64,000 bases of DNA from Burkholderia lata. GTDB taxonomy: Bacteria > Pseudomonadota > Gammaproteobacteria > Burkholderiales > Burkholderiaceae. The DNA is taken from contig NZ_CABVQK010000004.1 in the NCBI RefSeq assembly GCF_902499335.1, positions 1-64,000 of the forward strand. The letters are read 5' to 3'. Shown here piece by piece: positions 1 through 7,610 of this stretch; the first letter of the stretch is position 1; each line of letters begins with the position of its first letter. Below the pieces are notes generated by a model. The model saw only the letters and a program-made list of their open reading frames with translations, made no database searches and was not told where the DNA came from. A program made the position numbers and the translations under genes.

Positions 1-75
1 TAGATGTACTACGCTGTCTCAGGGTGGGTCAGATTTAGATGAAATCGGTGGGTTAAGACTCGGTGGAAATCAACA
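1..75. mobile_element. Possible IS21-family terminal remnant
   Basis: The first 75 bases contain spaced copies of a GGTGGGT motif (about 24, 48 and a weaker GGTGG at 62) embedded in ATTTAGATGAAAT-type sequence. Multiple short terminal repeats of this look are typical of IS21-family ends. There is no transposase in view and the element would lie mostly left of the window. This is recognition by eye only. Confidence 0.3.
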
Positions 76-112
76 CATCAGCCAATGAAGCTTGACCCCC
101 AAGGAATGCACC

Positions 113-469
113 ATGACCACCATCGATATCACCTCGCTCACGAAGGTTGAGCGCAGCATCATCCTTTACGCGGAATCGTGCAGCGTCGAATACGGCGGCC
201 TACTCGAAGGCATGCGAATGAACGACGCCGATCTCGTCTCCCTGGGACGGTTCGAGGACGCCGGCATTCTGTCATTCGGCCGCGTTCCCGCCGCGCTGCT
301 GGAACCTCTGTCGCATTACGGCCGGAAGCCCACGCATTGGGTCACCTTCACGGACGAGGCCTGGCAGCTGGCGCATCTGCTGCGACGCGAACGAGCCGCA
401 CGCGGATCCGCATCCCGCAAGCAGGTAAACGAGCTGCTGGCCGAGAACCTTAGCCGAGGAAAGGCCTAG
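113..469 (+). CDS. Hypothetical protein, island-encoded
   Basis: Encodes 118 residues of unknown function. The ATG at 113 was chosen because an AAGGA ribosome site lies just upstream; an in-frame TTG at 92 is possible but lacks one. The protein is mixed alpha/beta and ends in a basic, Ala/Arg-rich helix (RRERAARGSASRKQ). The middle (GRFEDAGILSFGRVPAALLEP, HWVTFTDEAWQLAHLLRRE) has the look of a small winged-helix-like prophage protein, but no family is recognised. It is the first gene of the accessory island and is separate from the convergent gene at 498-734. Confidence 0.6.
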   Translation: MTTIDITSLTKVERSIILYAESCSVEYGGLLEGMRMNDADLVSLGRFEDAGILSFGRVPAALLEPLSHYGRKPTHWVTFTDEAWQLAHLLRRERAARGSASRKQVNELLAENLSRGKA

Positions 470-497
470 CTCTCGAATTGACGGCCGAGGACGCAGA

Positions 498-734
498 TCA
501 CTCGTCGGGACCAAGCAAAACGTCAATCGCCGCCTGCCCTGCGATCTCGGCCACGAGGTATGCCCAGCGTCGGGTAAATGGGCCATTTCGAAGCTTTATC
601 CGATGTCCGCGCGCACCAAGGATACCGAGATTGTCGTGACCCTTTATCTGGAACGTGACGTCGTACATGTCCGGAGCAGATGAGGTCAGTTGGACATCAA
701 TTTCAAAGCCGCGGTACTGGATAGTTCGCTGCAT
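498..734 (-). CDS. Small hypothetical protein ('RGY/RGF' type)
   Basis: Encodes 78 residues starting MQRTIQYRGFEIDVQL, with a strong GGAGG ribosome site 6-8 bases before the ATG. It appears to be a compact beta-strand-rich protein: a YRGFEIDV strand near the N-terminus and an AxxAGQAAIDVLLG helix at the end. Three other small proteins of this island (2208-2450, 3922-4221, 7365-7574) begin with a similar Y-x-G-Y/F strand. They may be distant members of one Burkholderia-enriched family of unknown function. Function not known. Confidence 0.65.
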   Translation of the reverse strand: MQRTIQYRGFEIDVQLTSSAPDMYDVTFQIKGHDNLGILGARGHRIKLRNGPFTRRWAYLVAEIAGQAAIDVLLGPDE

Positions 735-806
735 GACGACCTCCGCTATGTGAGTCCGAGCCTAGCACGAATGCAATACAACCTTCCGACGTCCTGAGGA
801 CCACAC

Positions 807-1142
807 ATGATCACCACACCGATGCTGCAAAAAATCCCCGTCGTGCGTGACCAAGACGGCTATTTCATCCACCCCGATTTGCTCCACTTCTGGACGGTCA
901 TGATGGACAGCGCCGAGCACTGCACGAAGGAACAGTGGGCCGCGCTCGAGGCGCAGGCCGGCATCAAGACGTCGATCTACTACCTCGAATCCGAGCCGGC
1001 AGATCATCCGGCCGTCGTGGCGTATTGGGAACGCGGCGAAGGTGTCTCGCTCTGGAATCCCGATCCGGAGCCAGGCTGGTGGCTGATCGAGATCGGCGAC
1101 AACGACGACGGCCCGTACGCCGTATATGCAACGCACGCGTGA
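807..1142 (+). CDS. Hypothetical protein
   Basis: Encodes 111 residues with no recognised domain. It has a GAGGA ribosome site and an ATG at 807. The protein is acidic and aromatic-rich, notably a Trp-rich C-terminal half (WERGEGVSLWNPDPEPGWWL). The stop at 1140-1142 is only eight bases before the ATG of the next gene, so the two are probably co-transcribed. The style is that of a prophage or island accessory protein; no function can be assigned. Confidence 0.6.
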   Translation: MITTPMLQKIPVVRDQDGYFIHPDLLHFWTVMMDSAEHCTKEQWAALEAQAGIKTSIYYLESEPADHPAVVAYWERGEGVSLWNPDPEPGWWLIEIGDNDDGPYAVYATHA

Positions 1143-1150
1143 GGAGCGCC

Positions 1151-2239
1151 ATGACCACGACCACCGATAAGAGCCGCGCTGATGCGCTGACGCGCGAATC
1201 GATCGAAGCGGTCGCGCGCAAATACGCAGGAGCCTACTTCACCGGGCTATTGTTTCAGGACGCGGATTCGTTCGCGCGATTCTCCGACGAGCTGATCCTC
1301 GTCGCATCCCCTGTCGAGCAGCACGAAGCAGTGCCGGCCGTAGAGCTTTCGAATGTGCACGAGGTTCTGACGAGCGGCAAAGGCTTCTGGCGTACCTGCT
1401 CGGGCTGTCACGAATCCGAAGACGGGCATCCGGTCGGCGAATACCCGTACAGCGACATCCTTCAATGCGATCTCGGCGCAGGCTGCGCCGAATGCGGGGG
1501 CATCGGTGCCGTTTGGGACAACACCGATTATGACGATTTGGTCGACTTCCTCGAAAGGCGGGAAGCGGACGCCGACGCCAAGCAGCCCGAACCGCCAGTG
1601 ACCGACGAGTGGGCGGCGTTCGATTACGACGATGTGGTTTCGATCTGCGACGCGCACGGCATTGGCCTGCCGGTGGACTGCATTGAAATGGTCGTCGAGA
1701 TCGTGCGCCATGCCGCCCCGCCCGCGCAGGTCGCCACTCGGCAGGGGCTGACGGATGCGCTGCGTCAGGCGCGGGAGGAACTGGCCCAAGTCGAATGGGA
1801 GAACGATCCACCGGCGCGCATTACCGACCTGTTCTCGACGATCGACGCCCTTCTCGTCGCTCAGCAGCCGGAGCCGCGTGACGCGATCGAGCGTTCGAAG
1901 CGAATCCTCACCGTCGTAGACGATTACCACGAGAAACCGACGCGCGATACGCGAACTGCACTTCGAGTCGCCCTGATGTACGAGTTTCAGCGGGAGCCGC
2001 GCGCCGAGGTGACAGACGACGATAAGGTGTGTGCCGAGCGGTATCGATGCCTACGGCGCGGCCAGCGCTGGAGCGTGATCAACGGCATTGGCGACACGCT
2101 GCGCGCCGATGAACTCGATGCCGCCATCGACGCCGCCCGCGGTCACGGCTGGGATAAAAACCCCTGGGTGTGGGTTGTTGAATTCCGGACTGGACGGTGT
2201 CTTGAAACTACTCCTCCCCGAAACTCCCCTCGTCGATGA
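1151..2239 (+). CDS. Hypothetical phage-like protein with Cys cluster
   Basis: Encodes 362 residues. The ATG at 1151 follows a GGAGCG site directly after the upstream gene; the same frame is open further upstream, but that part overlaps the preceding gene. A cysteine/histidine cluster at about residues 83-119 (CSGCHE ... CDLGAGCAEC) suggests a zinc site. The rest looks modular: an acidic linker, a coiled segment (LRQAREELAQVEWEN), and a C-terminal RYRCLRRGQRWSVINGIGD segment of a type common in phage early proteins. The last 25 residues are low-complexity and may reflect a damaged C-terminus. Function unknown. Confidence 0.55.
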   Translation: MTTTTDKSRADALTRESIEAVARKYAGAYFTGLLFQDADSFARFSDELILVASPVEQHEAVPAVELSNVHEVLTSGKGFWRTCSGCHESEDGHPVGEYPYSDILQCDLGAGCAECGGIGAVWDNTDYDDLVDFLERREADADAKQPEPPVTDEWAAFDYDDVVSICDAHGIGLPVDCIEMVVEIVRHAAPPAQVATRQGLTDALRQAREELAQVEWENDPPARITDLFSTIDALLVAQQPEPRDAIERSKRILTVVDDYHEKPTRDTRTALRVALMYEFQREPRAEVTDDDKVCAERYRCLRRGQRWSVINGIGDTLRADELDAAIDAARGHGWDKNPWVWVVEFRTGRCLETTPPRNSPRR

Positions 2240-2450
2240 GCAAATGACAGTAGGCGTCGGAGGCGTCGAGTGCCAGGCCCTCCGAAATGAAAGTGCCAGG
2301 CACGCTCATCTGCGAAATCACGGTTTCGGTGGTGCCGTTCCAATGGCGCCGAAGAACATCTATCGTGCCGCGCCACTGGCCATCGTCGCCGAAATTTGCA
2401 GAGACTCGGTAGAAATAGCCACGATATGGCTTGAATTCGTCCAGGTCCAT
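2208..2450 (-). CDS. Small hypothetical protein ('RGY' type)
   Basis: Encodes 80 residues starting MDLDEFKPYRGYFYRV. The ATG at 2450 was preferred to an upstream one because a GGGGGAG ribosome site lies 4-8 bases before it. The N-terminal Y-R-G-Y strand resembles the other small proteins of this island. The 3' end overlaps the 3' end of the convergent gene 1151-2239 by about 30 bases. Function unknown. Confidence 0.55.
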   Translation of the reverse strand: MDLDEFKPYRGYFYRVSANFGDDGQWRGTIDVLRRHWNGTTETVISQMSVPGTFISEGLALDASDAYCHLLIDEGSFGEE

Positions 2451-2646
2451 TGCTCCCCCCGCTCGCCGATCAATCATCGTAGCACGCGGCGGCGACTGAG
2501 ATTTCGGGAAGCGGCACACTGTTTGAGGTTGACGGCGCACTTTGGCAGGCGTGCCGCGAAATTTACGACGCCACCGCTATATCCGGATCTCGTTTGGTCG
2601 CCTCAATCTCGACGTCGTAGCAGAGATAGGTGTTGCTCCTGCTCCG

Positions 2647-2856
2647 TCACGCGTACCGGCTCAGCCATTCTTCAGAATAATTCTTCGCGCAGGCAACAGC
2701 CTCGGCTTCAGTGCCAAACACGCCAAGATTCCGAAACGCAGCTTCCCGGCTGAATCCCAACTTCGTTACTTCGACCTAGGCGGCGTACTTGCCATCCTCC
2801 GCCACGCGCGGTTCGCAGTTCATCTCGTACCCGCGAATCACAAATTTCTTCTGCAT
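2647..2856 (-). pseudogene. Broken copy of small RGY protein (nonsense at codon 27)
   Basis: Reads MQKKFVIRGYEMNCEPRV... and aligns residue for residue with the intact 69-aa protein at 7365-7574. Codon 27 is CAG (Gln) in the intact copy and TAG here (bases 2776-2778 on the plus strand). Downstream sequence stays in frame and keeps the family's C-terminal EEWLSRYA. The single point mutation leaves a 26-residue fragment, so this copy is probably non-functional unless the stop is suppressed. Confidence 0.8.
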
Positions 2857-3132
2857 TGATTCAACACCATTTTGAGACAGAGGGATCTGTAGCATGTCCG
2901 CATCGACCAAAATGAAACCGCTCTACCTCGATCTACCCGCTGTGGCGACCGCTCTTTCGCTGTCGGAGGCGACCGTCCAGAAACTGGTAAGAGAGAGCAA
3001 ATTTCCGAAGCCTCGGCTGCTCTCCGATCGGCGAGTTGCCTGGCTGACGCGCGAGGTAGAAGCCTGGGCAGAAGCATGCCCGGAATCGGACCTCGCACCT
3101 CCTCCCAACACTGGCCACGGCAACCGGCGCCG
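2647..3132. repeat. Direct repeat copy 1 (RGY gene + alpA module)
   Basis: This stretch is closely similar over its whole length to 7365-7849, with a single-base length difference in the short gap between the two divergent genes. It contains a broken small gene on the minus strand and an intact alpA-type gene on the plus strand. Similarity ends within the alpA C-terminal codons (GGCAACCGGCGCCG). In copy 2 the same position runs into the end of the integrase gene. Copy 1 therefore looks like the remains of a second integrase-proximal module whose integrase is gone. Confidence 0.85.
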
Positions 3133-3190
3133 CAAGGTCACTTGCGCAAGCCAAGACTCGACCTCTCAGTCAGCGGCGGATCAGGTCTGA
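2894..3190 (+). CDS. AlpA-family excisionase/regulator (intact copy)
   Basis: Encodes 98 residues. The N-terminal half is a winged-helix AlpA/MerR-like DNA-binding domain: LPAVATALSLSEATVQKLV forms the HTH, then SKFPKPRLLSDRRVAW, then LTREVEAWAEA. AlpA-type proteins on islands and prophages usually control the integrase or act as excision factors. The start codon lies 37 bases from the divergent start of the broken RGY gene, so one short region would serve both promoters. The C-terminal 16 residues after HGNRRRKV differ from copy 2 and may be fortuitous. The cognate integrase is missing at this copy. Confidence 0.8.
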   Translation: MSASTKMKPLYLDLPAVATALSLSEATVQKLVRESKFPKPRLLSDRRVAWLTREVEAWAEACPESDLAPPPNTGHGNRRRKVTCASQDSTSQSAADQV

Positions 3191-3430
3191 GATTGCTTGG
3201 CCGTCACTTCATCAAGGGCCGTGATCGACCCACTGCGGCCGGTCATTTGAATAACTTACGGATGGCAGGTCTCAGGCGTGCAACGGTCATCGGACTTGGT
3301 TACTGGCCCGTCGTTGGCGCCCACGACGTTGCGCTACGATATTCGTCACGTACGTGGTAATTCACCACGAGTGAGGTACTATCCATCCGGCCGAAATTGG
3401 GCCTTTATCCCACGCAACGTAACCAGAGCC

Positions 3431-3853
3431 ATGTCCCCTCGATCAAGCACGCCAGATCTCAAAGAGCGAGCCACCATCGTCTGCCGTCAAGGGCAGAAAG
3501 TTTTGCTCGTGGCGCGTACCGCGTCGCGCTGGGCACTGCCGGGCGGCACCATTAAGTCTGACGAATTTCCCGTTGATGCCGCCCATCGTGAACTCAGGGA
3601 AGAAACGGGTTTAATCGGGCTGAAATTGACCTATGTTTTCCAGTTCGGGGGATTGACGAAGCTGCACCATGTGTTCGTGGCCGACGTTCCTGTGCACGCC
3701 AAACCACAACCGGGCATGGAGATCAAGCGCTGTCGATGGTTCGGACATTTCGAGGTAACTTCGCTTCCGACCAGCGTGCCCACACTGCAGATCGTCGAGC
3801 TTCTATACAATCGTTCACGCGTAAGCGCAGAAGGTGTGTCTGCGGGCCGATAA
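3431..3853 (+). CDS. NUDIX hydrolase
   Basis: Encodes 140 residues. A complete Nudix box (G-x5-E-x7-R-E-L-x-E-E-x-G-L) spans residues 39-61, giving the Mg-binding REEL-type site for hydrolysing a nucleoside diphosphate linked to another moiety. The specific substrate cannot be read from the sequence. The ATG at 3431 was chosen because the conserved fold starts just after it (LKERATIVCRQGQKVLLVAR); the open frame extends upstream to 3278 without family-like sequence. The ribosome site is weak. It sits alone between the alpA copy and a small gene. Confidence 0.85.
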   Translation: MSPRSSTPDLKERATIVCRQGQKVLLVARTASRWALPGGTIKSDEFPVDAAHRELREETGLIGLKLTYVFQFGGLTKLHHVFVADVPVHAKPQPGMEIKRCRWFGHFEVTSLPTSVPTLQIVELLYNRSRVSAEGVSAGR

Positions 3854-3921
3854 CGTCGCCATCGGACACCCCGGATTGGATGAGCCGACTGCAACGTCAA
3901 TCCGAACATGTCGAGGTACCG

Positions 3922-4221
3922 ATGAGCAGCACGTACGATTATCACGGTTACACGATTGAGGTGCGATGCGAAGTCGATACCGGCCTCGCTGATGCCTGCA
4001 CCCAGATCACGAGCAACGGTCGGGGATACGTTGTGGTTGTGCAGGTTCGAATGAGCGACACGTCTGCGCTACTCTTCACGCCGGTTCGACTGGCCGGCGA
4101 TCGCGGGAAGCCGTTCGCCGAAAGTCTGGAAGCGGTGCGTGCGGGGCGCGCAGCAGGCCAGATCATCGTTGATGACCTGCTGCTGAGCCTATCGATGTGT
4201 GACCGGCAATCGCGGAATTAG
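3922..4221 (+). CDS. Small hypothetical protein ('HGY' type)
   Basis: Encodes 99 residues starting MSSTYDYHGYTIEVRC, with a GAGG ribosome site. The N-terminal YHGYTIEV strand and the C-terminal AGQIIVDDLLLSLSM helix resemble the YRGFEIDV strand and AGQAAIDVLLG helix of the gene at 498-734. The two are therefore plausibly paralogues, despite low overall identity. Function unknown. Confidence 0.65.
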   Translation: MSSTYDYHGYTIEVRCEVDTGLADACTQITSNGRGYVVVVQVRMSDTSALLFTPVRLAGDRGKPFAESLEAVRAGRAAGQIIVDDLLLSLSMCDRQSRN

Positions 4222-4241
4222 CGGGGTAGTGCCTGCTTCGT

Positions 4242-4454
4242 TCAGTGTCGCTTTTTGCGCGTCATCTCATGACCTGCGTACACGGCGAGCAAGACGCCGA
4301 ACATCACGGCGCTAATGGCCAACGACTCATCGAAATTGCCGGCGCCGTTGACGAGTTTCGAGGCGATTCCGAGGCCGATTCCAGTCGCTACCATTAAGAC
4401 ACCGGCAATCACCCCCCAGATCGGCCCAGCCGGCACTTCTTCAGGATTCCGCAT
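4242..4454 (-). CDS. Small membrane protein, two predicted TM helices
   Basis: Encodes 70 residues from the ATG at 4454, which has a GGGGG ribosome site. Two longer starts (4487, 4577) are in frame but lack one. Two hydrophobic segments are visible: IWGVIAGVLMVATGIGLGIA and LAISAVMFGVLLAVYAG. They are joined by a short Asn/Asp-containing loop, and the C-terminus is basic (TRKKRH). Probably an inner-membrane hairpin protein; no family recognised. Confidence 0.55.
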   Translation of the reverse strand: MRNPEEVPAGPIWGVIAGVLMVATGIGLGIASKLVNGAGNFDESLAISAVMFGVLLAVYAGHEMTRKKRH

Positions 4455-4596
4455 ATTGCCCCCGGTACTTGGTTGTTTTCCGATCATGTCGGTAACAAAA
4501 ACCGATGACAAGCCATTGCGAGAGAGTGGAACCGGCAGCACATCGAGCGTGTAGCCGGTTTCTACTCCTTGATTCATTTTTTCAGCGAACAGCGTC

Positions 4597-4779
4597 TCAT
4601 CGTTTCACTGACCTTGAACCGGCTCGATGCGCATGTGTCCATCGACACCAGTCGTGGTGATCCAAGTTTCTGAGCAATTCCGCACGGCGATGCTCGCGGC
4701 GATAGTGGCTCGCGACAGCGAGCGCCGCGAGGGCCAGCACGAACGTCCCGACCACGATCCCAACCCATGATCCGTCCAT
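4597..4779 (-). CDS. Small single-TM membrane protein
   Basis: Encodes 60 residues from ATG 4779, which is preceded by GGAGG at the correct spacing. A second ATG 15 bases upstream is less well placed. One hydrophobic helix near the N-terminus (WVGIVVGTFVLALAALAVA) is followed by a strongly basic, His-rich tail (HYRREHRRAELL ... HAHRAGSRSVKR). Together with the neighbour at 4242-4454 it may form a small two-gene membrane unit. Function unknown. Confidence 0.5.
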   Translation of the reverse strand: MDGSWVGIVVGTFVLALAALAVASHYRREHRRAELLRNLDHHDWCRWTHAHRAGSRSVKR

Positions 4780-4910
4780 CGTTGCCTCCGTCATTGCGTC
4801 CAGTCCTGGCGACGGCTGACTCCCACCTAGTCTGAGAGTTATGGTCGATTATCGCGCTGCCCTGCTGGCTTGGATAGACTAGGCAAGCCTTGTCGAATTG
4901 CCCAGTCTGC

Positions 4911-5108
4911 CTAACGAATTCGTGAGACCGCTTTCAGGACAGCGTGACCTTCGGCCGTCACCAGAATATGTCGATCTTCTGACGCCGACGGATCAAAGGC
5001 AATCAGTTGGCGCTCCAGTAACGTGAAAAGCTCTTCGCGGTCGGATTCAATCTGGTCCGGGGCGTCCCACGCCATCATCAACTTGGCGATTTCGTGCGGA
5101 CTCGGCAT
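4911..5108 (-). CDS. Small hypothetical protein
   Basis: Encodes 65 residues starting MPSPHEIAKLMMAWDAPDQ. The ATG at 5108 has a GGAG site; the frame opens further upstream without one. The protein looks helical (REELFTLLERQLIAFDPSA) and resembles a small winged-helix protein, since it ends HILVTAEGHAVLKAVSRIR like the wing-and-helix end of many short regulators. No family assigned. Confidence 0.5.
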   Translation of the reverse strand: MPSPHEIAKLMMAWDAPDQIESDREELFTLLERQLIAFDPSASEDRHILVTAEGHAVLKAVSRIR

Positions 5109-5275
5109 CGTAAGCTCCTCGCATCGAATATGGATGCATGCGCAGACACATGGCGACGCCACATCGCTGTGGTACCAACAACAACGCGACCCCGGTCAAT
5201 GACCGCAGCCGAAACAACGCGGTCAGCATGCTTGTTGTAACGTCCGTGCGGGCCGGTATATGCCTCGCAAGACGG

Positions 5276-5626
5276 TTAGCCGCGCGGAAGGCCGCGGGAA
5301 TGCAATTCGACTTGCGATCCGACGATCTTCAACCATTCTGCGTGAGTGTTGGACGCAATGGCGGCAAGTTGACTGCCATACGACAGCGCAATCTTGGTGC
5401 TCGATTGCAACAGCATCGTATGGTGTGCGATGGCATGCTCCGGAGCCTTGTGCGACAGCGCTTCAGGCCAATACGACCGGCTTTCGGTAAGCGCCTGTCG
5501 AGCCGTTTGCAGGTTGAGTTGAATCATTTGCTCGCAACCGTGGAACGCCTGGTTCGCGAGCGCAAACATGGCGGCCACCGTGGCTTTGCTTGAGGCAACC
5601 AGTTGGTCCGGCGTGAAACCCGTCAT
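5276..5626 (-). CDS. Phasin-like protein
   Basis: Encodes 116 residues and resembles the phasin family that coats polyhydroxyalkanoate granules: the start MTGFTPDQLVASSKATVAAMFALANQAFHG, a helix with LNLQTARQALTES, and ALSYGSQLAAIASNTHAEW match the family pattern. It is shorter than typical Burkholderia phasins (about 190 residues), missing the C-terminal third. The ATG at 5626 has a GGGAG site. Its presence on an island, away from pha biosynthesis genes, is unusual. It could be an accessory granule protein or a relative with another role. Confidence 0.75.
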   Translation of the reverse strand: MTGFTPDQLVASSKATVAAMFALANQAFHGCEQMIQLNLQTARQALTESRSYWPEALSHKAPEHAIAHHTMLLQSSTKIALSYGSQLAAIASNTHAEWLKIVGSQVELHSRGLPRG

Positions 5627-6128
5627 TTGTACGCTCCCTTGTGCAGTTCGACGCCTGCCCGAACGACTCGGGGGCAAGGGCAAGCTGGGCAAACCCGACT
5701 CTTTCCCGTCAGAGCGCAATGTTAATTTAGCGGGAACATTCTAGCTTGATCGTATTGAATCGGGGGGGCGCCACCCTATAGGTGGATGCCCCAGTTCGGA
5801 AACGTTACCAGCCGGACCGATCAAGCAATCATGCGAAACGACATGAAACTCGGGTCGTCCGACGGCCGTAACCCAACAGTCCACTCGACGTCGGTAGGTT
5901 CCTGCACATGGCTTCGAGCGCGCTGAGGGACAACCGACGAGTTGCACCCAGCTCGTGTCAGAGCAGTGAATATTGGTCGCGATAGACAGTGCCACATTCT
6001 TCTGACCACAATGAGGCAACCAAGTTTCTTGGCCGCCAACTGCATCACGGGCGGATGCCTCTTGTAGGCAGTCACCGAACTAAAAGCGACGATAACAGTG
6101 CCGGTCAATACGTCGACGGGAGCTCTCC
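5627..6128. other. Gene-free interval between phasin and phoU
   Basis: About 500 bases with no convincing coding sequence on either strand; the open frames present have no ribosome sites or family-like sequence. The two flanking genes are divergent, so their promoters should lie here. No clear operator or Pho box could be picked out by eye. Confidence 0.5.
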
Positions 6129-6836
6129 ATGGCATACAAACATATTTCAAGTCACTTCGACGCTGAACTGCAGCATCTGTCGTCCAAATTTCTCGAGATG
6201 GGGGGCATCGTTGAGTCGCAATTGAATGATGCGATCGCGGCGCTGAACCACTTTGACTTGGAATTGATCGAGAATGTCATTGCCACAGAGCATCGTCTCA
6301 ATGAGATGGAAGTCGAGATCGACGCGGAGTGCTGCAACGTGATCGCGCGACGCCAACCCGCAGCGTCCGATCTGCGTCTGCTAGTGGCAATCTCGAAGGG
6401 CATCACCAATCTCGAGCGTGCCGGCGACGAGGCGCGTAAGGTTGCGAAACGGACCCTGCGAATCACCCAAGAGGGAGCCGGCATCAAGATCAACATCGCG
6501 GAAATACTGTTGTCCGGTCAGTTGGCAGCGGCCATCCTGCGCCATGCCCTCGATGCATTCGCTCGACTCGACACTAGTGCCGCAGCGCAAATCTTGCGTG
6601 AAGACGATGCGATCGATGACCAGTACCGCGGGTTCATGCGCAAGTTGGTCACGTACATGGCTGAGGATCCTAGTGTCATCACCGCCGCGCTCGACTACCT
6701 GGCCATCGCATCGGCCATCGAACGGATTGGTGACCATGCGACGAATTTGGCGGAACTCGTCATCTATATCGTCAAGGGAACGGACGTCCGGCATTTGCCC
6801 CGCGAGCTGATCGAGCGAGAAGCCCTGCGCAAATGA
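6129..6836 (+). CDS. phoU: PhoU-like phosphate signalling protein
   Basis: Encodes 235 residues, the normal length for PhoU, with two tandem three-helix repeats. Each repeat has the E-x-x-x-D metal-binding signature region (LERAGDEARKVAKR in the first, IERIGDHATNLAEL in the second). PhoU normally links the Pst phosphate transporter to the PhoR kinase and represses the Pho regulon. Here there are no pst, phoB or phoR neighbours, and the gene sits on a mobile island beside a phasin-like gene. It is therefore probably an extra copy. A GGGAG ribosome site precedes the ATG. Confidence 0.9.
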   Translation: MAYKHISSHFDAELQHLSSKFLEMGGIVESQLNDAIAALNHFDLELIENVIATEHRLNEMEVEIDAECCNVIARRQPAASDLRLLVAISKGITNLERAGDEARKVAKRTLRITQEGAGIKINIAEILLSGQLAAAILRHALDAFARLDTSAAAQILREDDAIDDQYRGFMRKLVTYMAEDPSVITAALDYLAIASAIERIGDHATNLAELVIYIVKGTDVRHLPRELIEREALRK

Positions 6837-7149
6837 AGGGCTGACAACGCGTCGAGCCGCCCAAGGGATTGAGCGTTACGCGACGGCCATGCGTGGCGCA
6901 CGGTGGCCACGCGAAGGGAATGGCAGCTCACCAGCGCAGAACAGACGTCTGAATGTCTGGGCAACCGTGCAAGCGGATGACTCTGCGTGGCCGAACTGAG
7001 TCAGCTGAACATACGCTGTCTCGTCTAGTCCAGGCTTATACAGATGCCCCCATGACCGCGCGCCCCTACCCAACCACGCTTACGCCGGCCCTGGGCCACG
7101 CACTCGGCATGATGGTTTGAGAGACCGGGCAGATCAGAGCTAATACGTA
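6837..7149. other. Gene-free interval after phoU
   Basis: About 310 bases without a supported gene, RNA or clear terminator. The sequence contains only scattered short dyads. Confidence 0.4.
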
Positions 7150-7368
7150 TCAATGCCGCGCGCCATCGACCAAGAACCAGATGCGCGCCTCCGGCACTGC
7201 CGCTACGGAACGTGAAGACGAGGCGCCACATATTGGGCACTGATAGTGCTCTTCGAACGGACTCCCATTCCGCGTAACCACTCCAACCAGCTCGAGATGT
7301 CGTGGCTCAATATCGGCAGATGCACCATGCATTGCAATGCAGGCACTGCATGGGGTATCGATCGTCAC
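7150..7368 (-). CDS. Small zinc-ribbon-like protein, GTG start coupled to upstream gene
   Basis: Encodes 72 residues from a GTG whose last two bases are shared with the TGA of the upstream gene (GTGA overlap), a classic translational-coupling arrangement. The sequence VTIDTPCSACIAMHG ... EEHYQCPICGASSSRS contains two C-x-x-C pairs about 35 residues apart, which could bind one zinc. An ATG at 7386 is in frame but lies inside the upstream gene. Small proteins of this layout are common beside integrases in Burkholderia islands; function unknown. Confidence 0.65.
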   Translation of the reverse strand: MTIDTPCSACIAMHGASADIEPRHLELVGVVTRNGSPFEEHYQCPICGASSSRSVAAVPEARIWFLVDGARH

Positions 7369-7574
7369 GCGTACCGGCTCAACCACTCTTCCGAAAACTT
7401 CTTCGCGTAGGCAACAGCCTCGACCTCGGTATCGAACGTGCCGAGCGCGCGGAACGCGGCCTCACGGCTGAATCCCAACTTCGTTACCTCGACCTGGGCG
7501 GCGTACTTGCCGTCCTCCGTCACGCGCGGTTCGCAGTTCATCTCGTACCCGCGCATCAAAAATTTCTTCTGCAT
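7365..7574 (-). CDS. Small RGY protein (intact copy)
   Basis: Encodes 69 residues: MQKKFLMRGYEMNCEPRV, then DGKYAAQVEVTKLG, then FRALGTFDTEVEAVAYAKKFSEEWL. The pattern is a small beta-sheet followed by one helix, as seen in many short Burkholderia proteins of unknown role. It is divergent from alpA copy 2, with 36 bases between start codons, and translationally coupled at its 3' end to the zinc-ribbon gene. The second copy at 2647-2856 is broken. Confidence 0.7.
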   Translation of the reverse strand: MQKKFLMRGYEMNCEPRVTEDGKYAAQVEVTKLGFSREAAFRALGTFDTEVEAVAYAKKFSEEWLSRYA

Positions 7575-7610
7575 TGATTCAACACCATTTTGAGACGGAG
7601 GAATCGTAGC

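Noticed and set aside
2542..2859. Plus-strand frame of 105 codons over the broken RGY gene
   Set aside because: It is the antisense shadow of the RGY pseudogene; the same shadow occurs at 7302-7577 in the second copy.
5720..6128. Frames on both strands between phasin-like and phoU genes
   Set aside because: No ribosome sites and compositions differ from real genes of the island.
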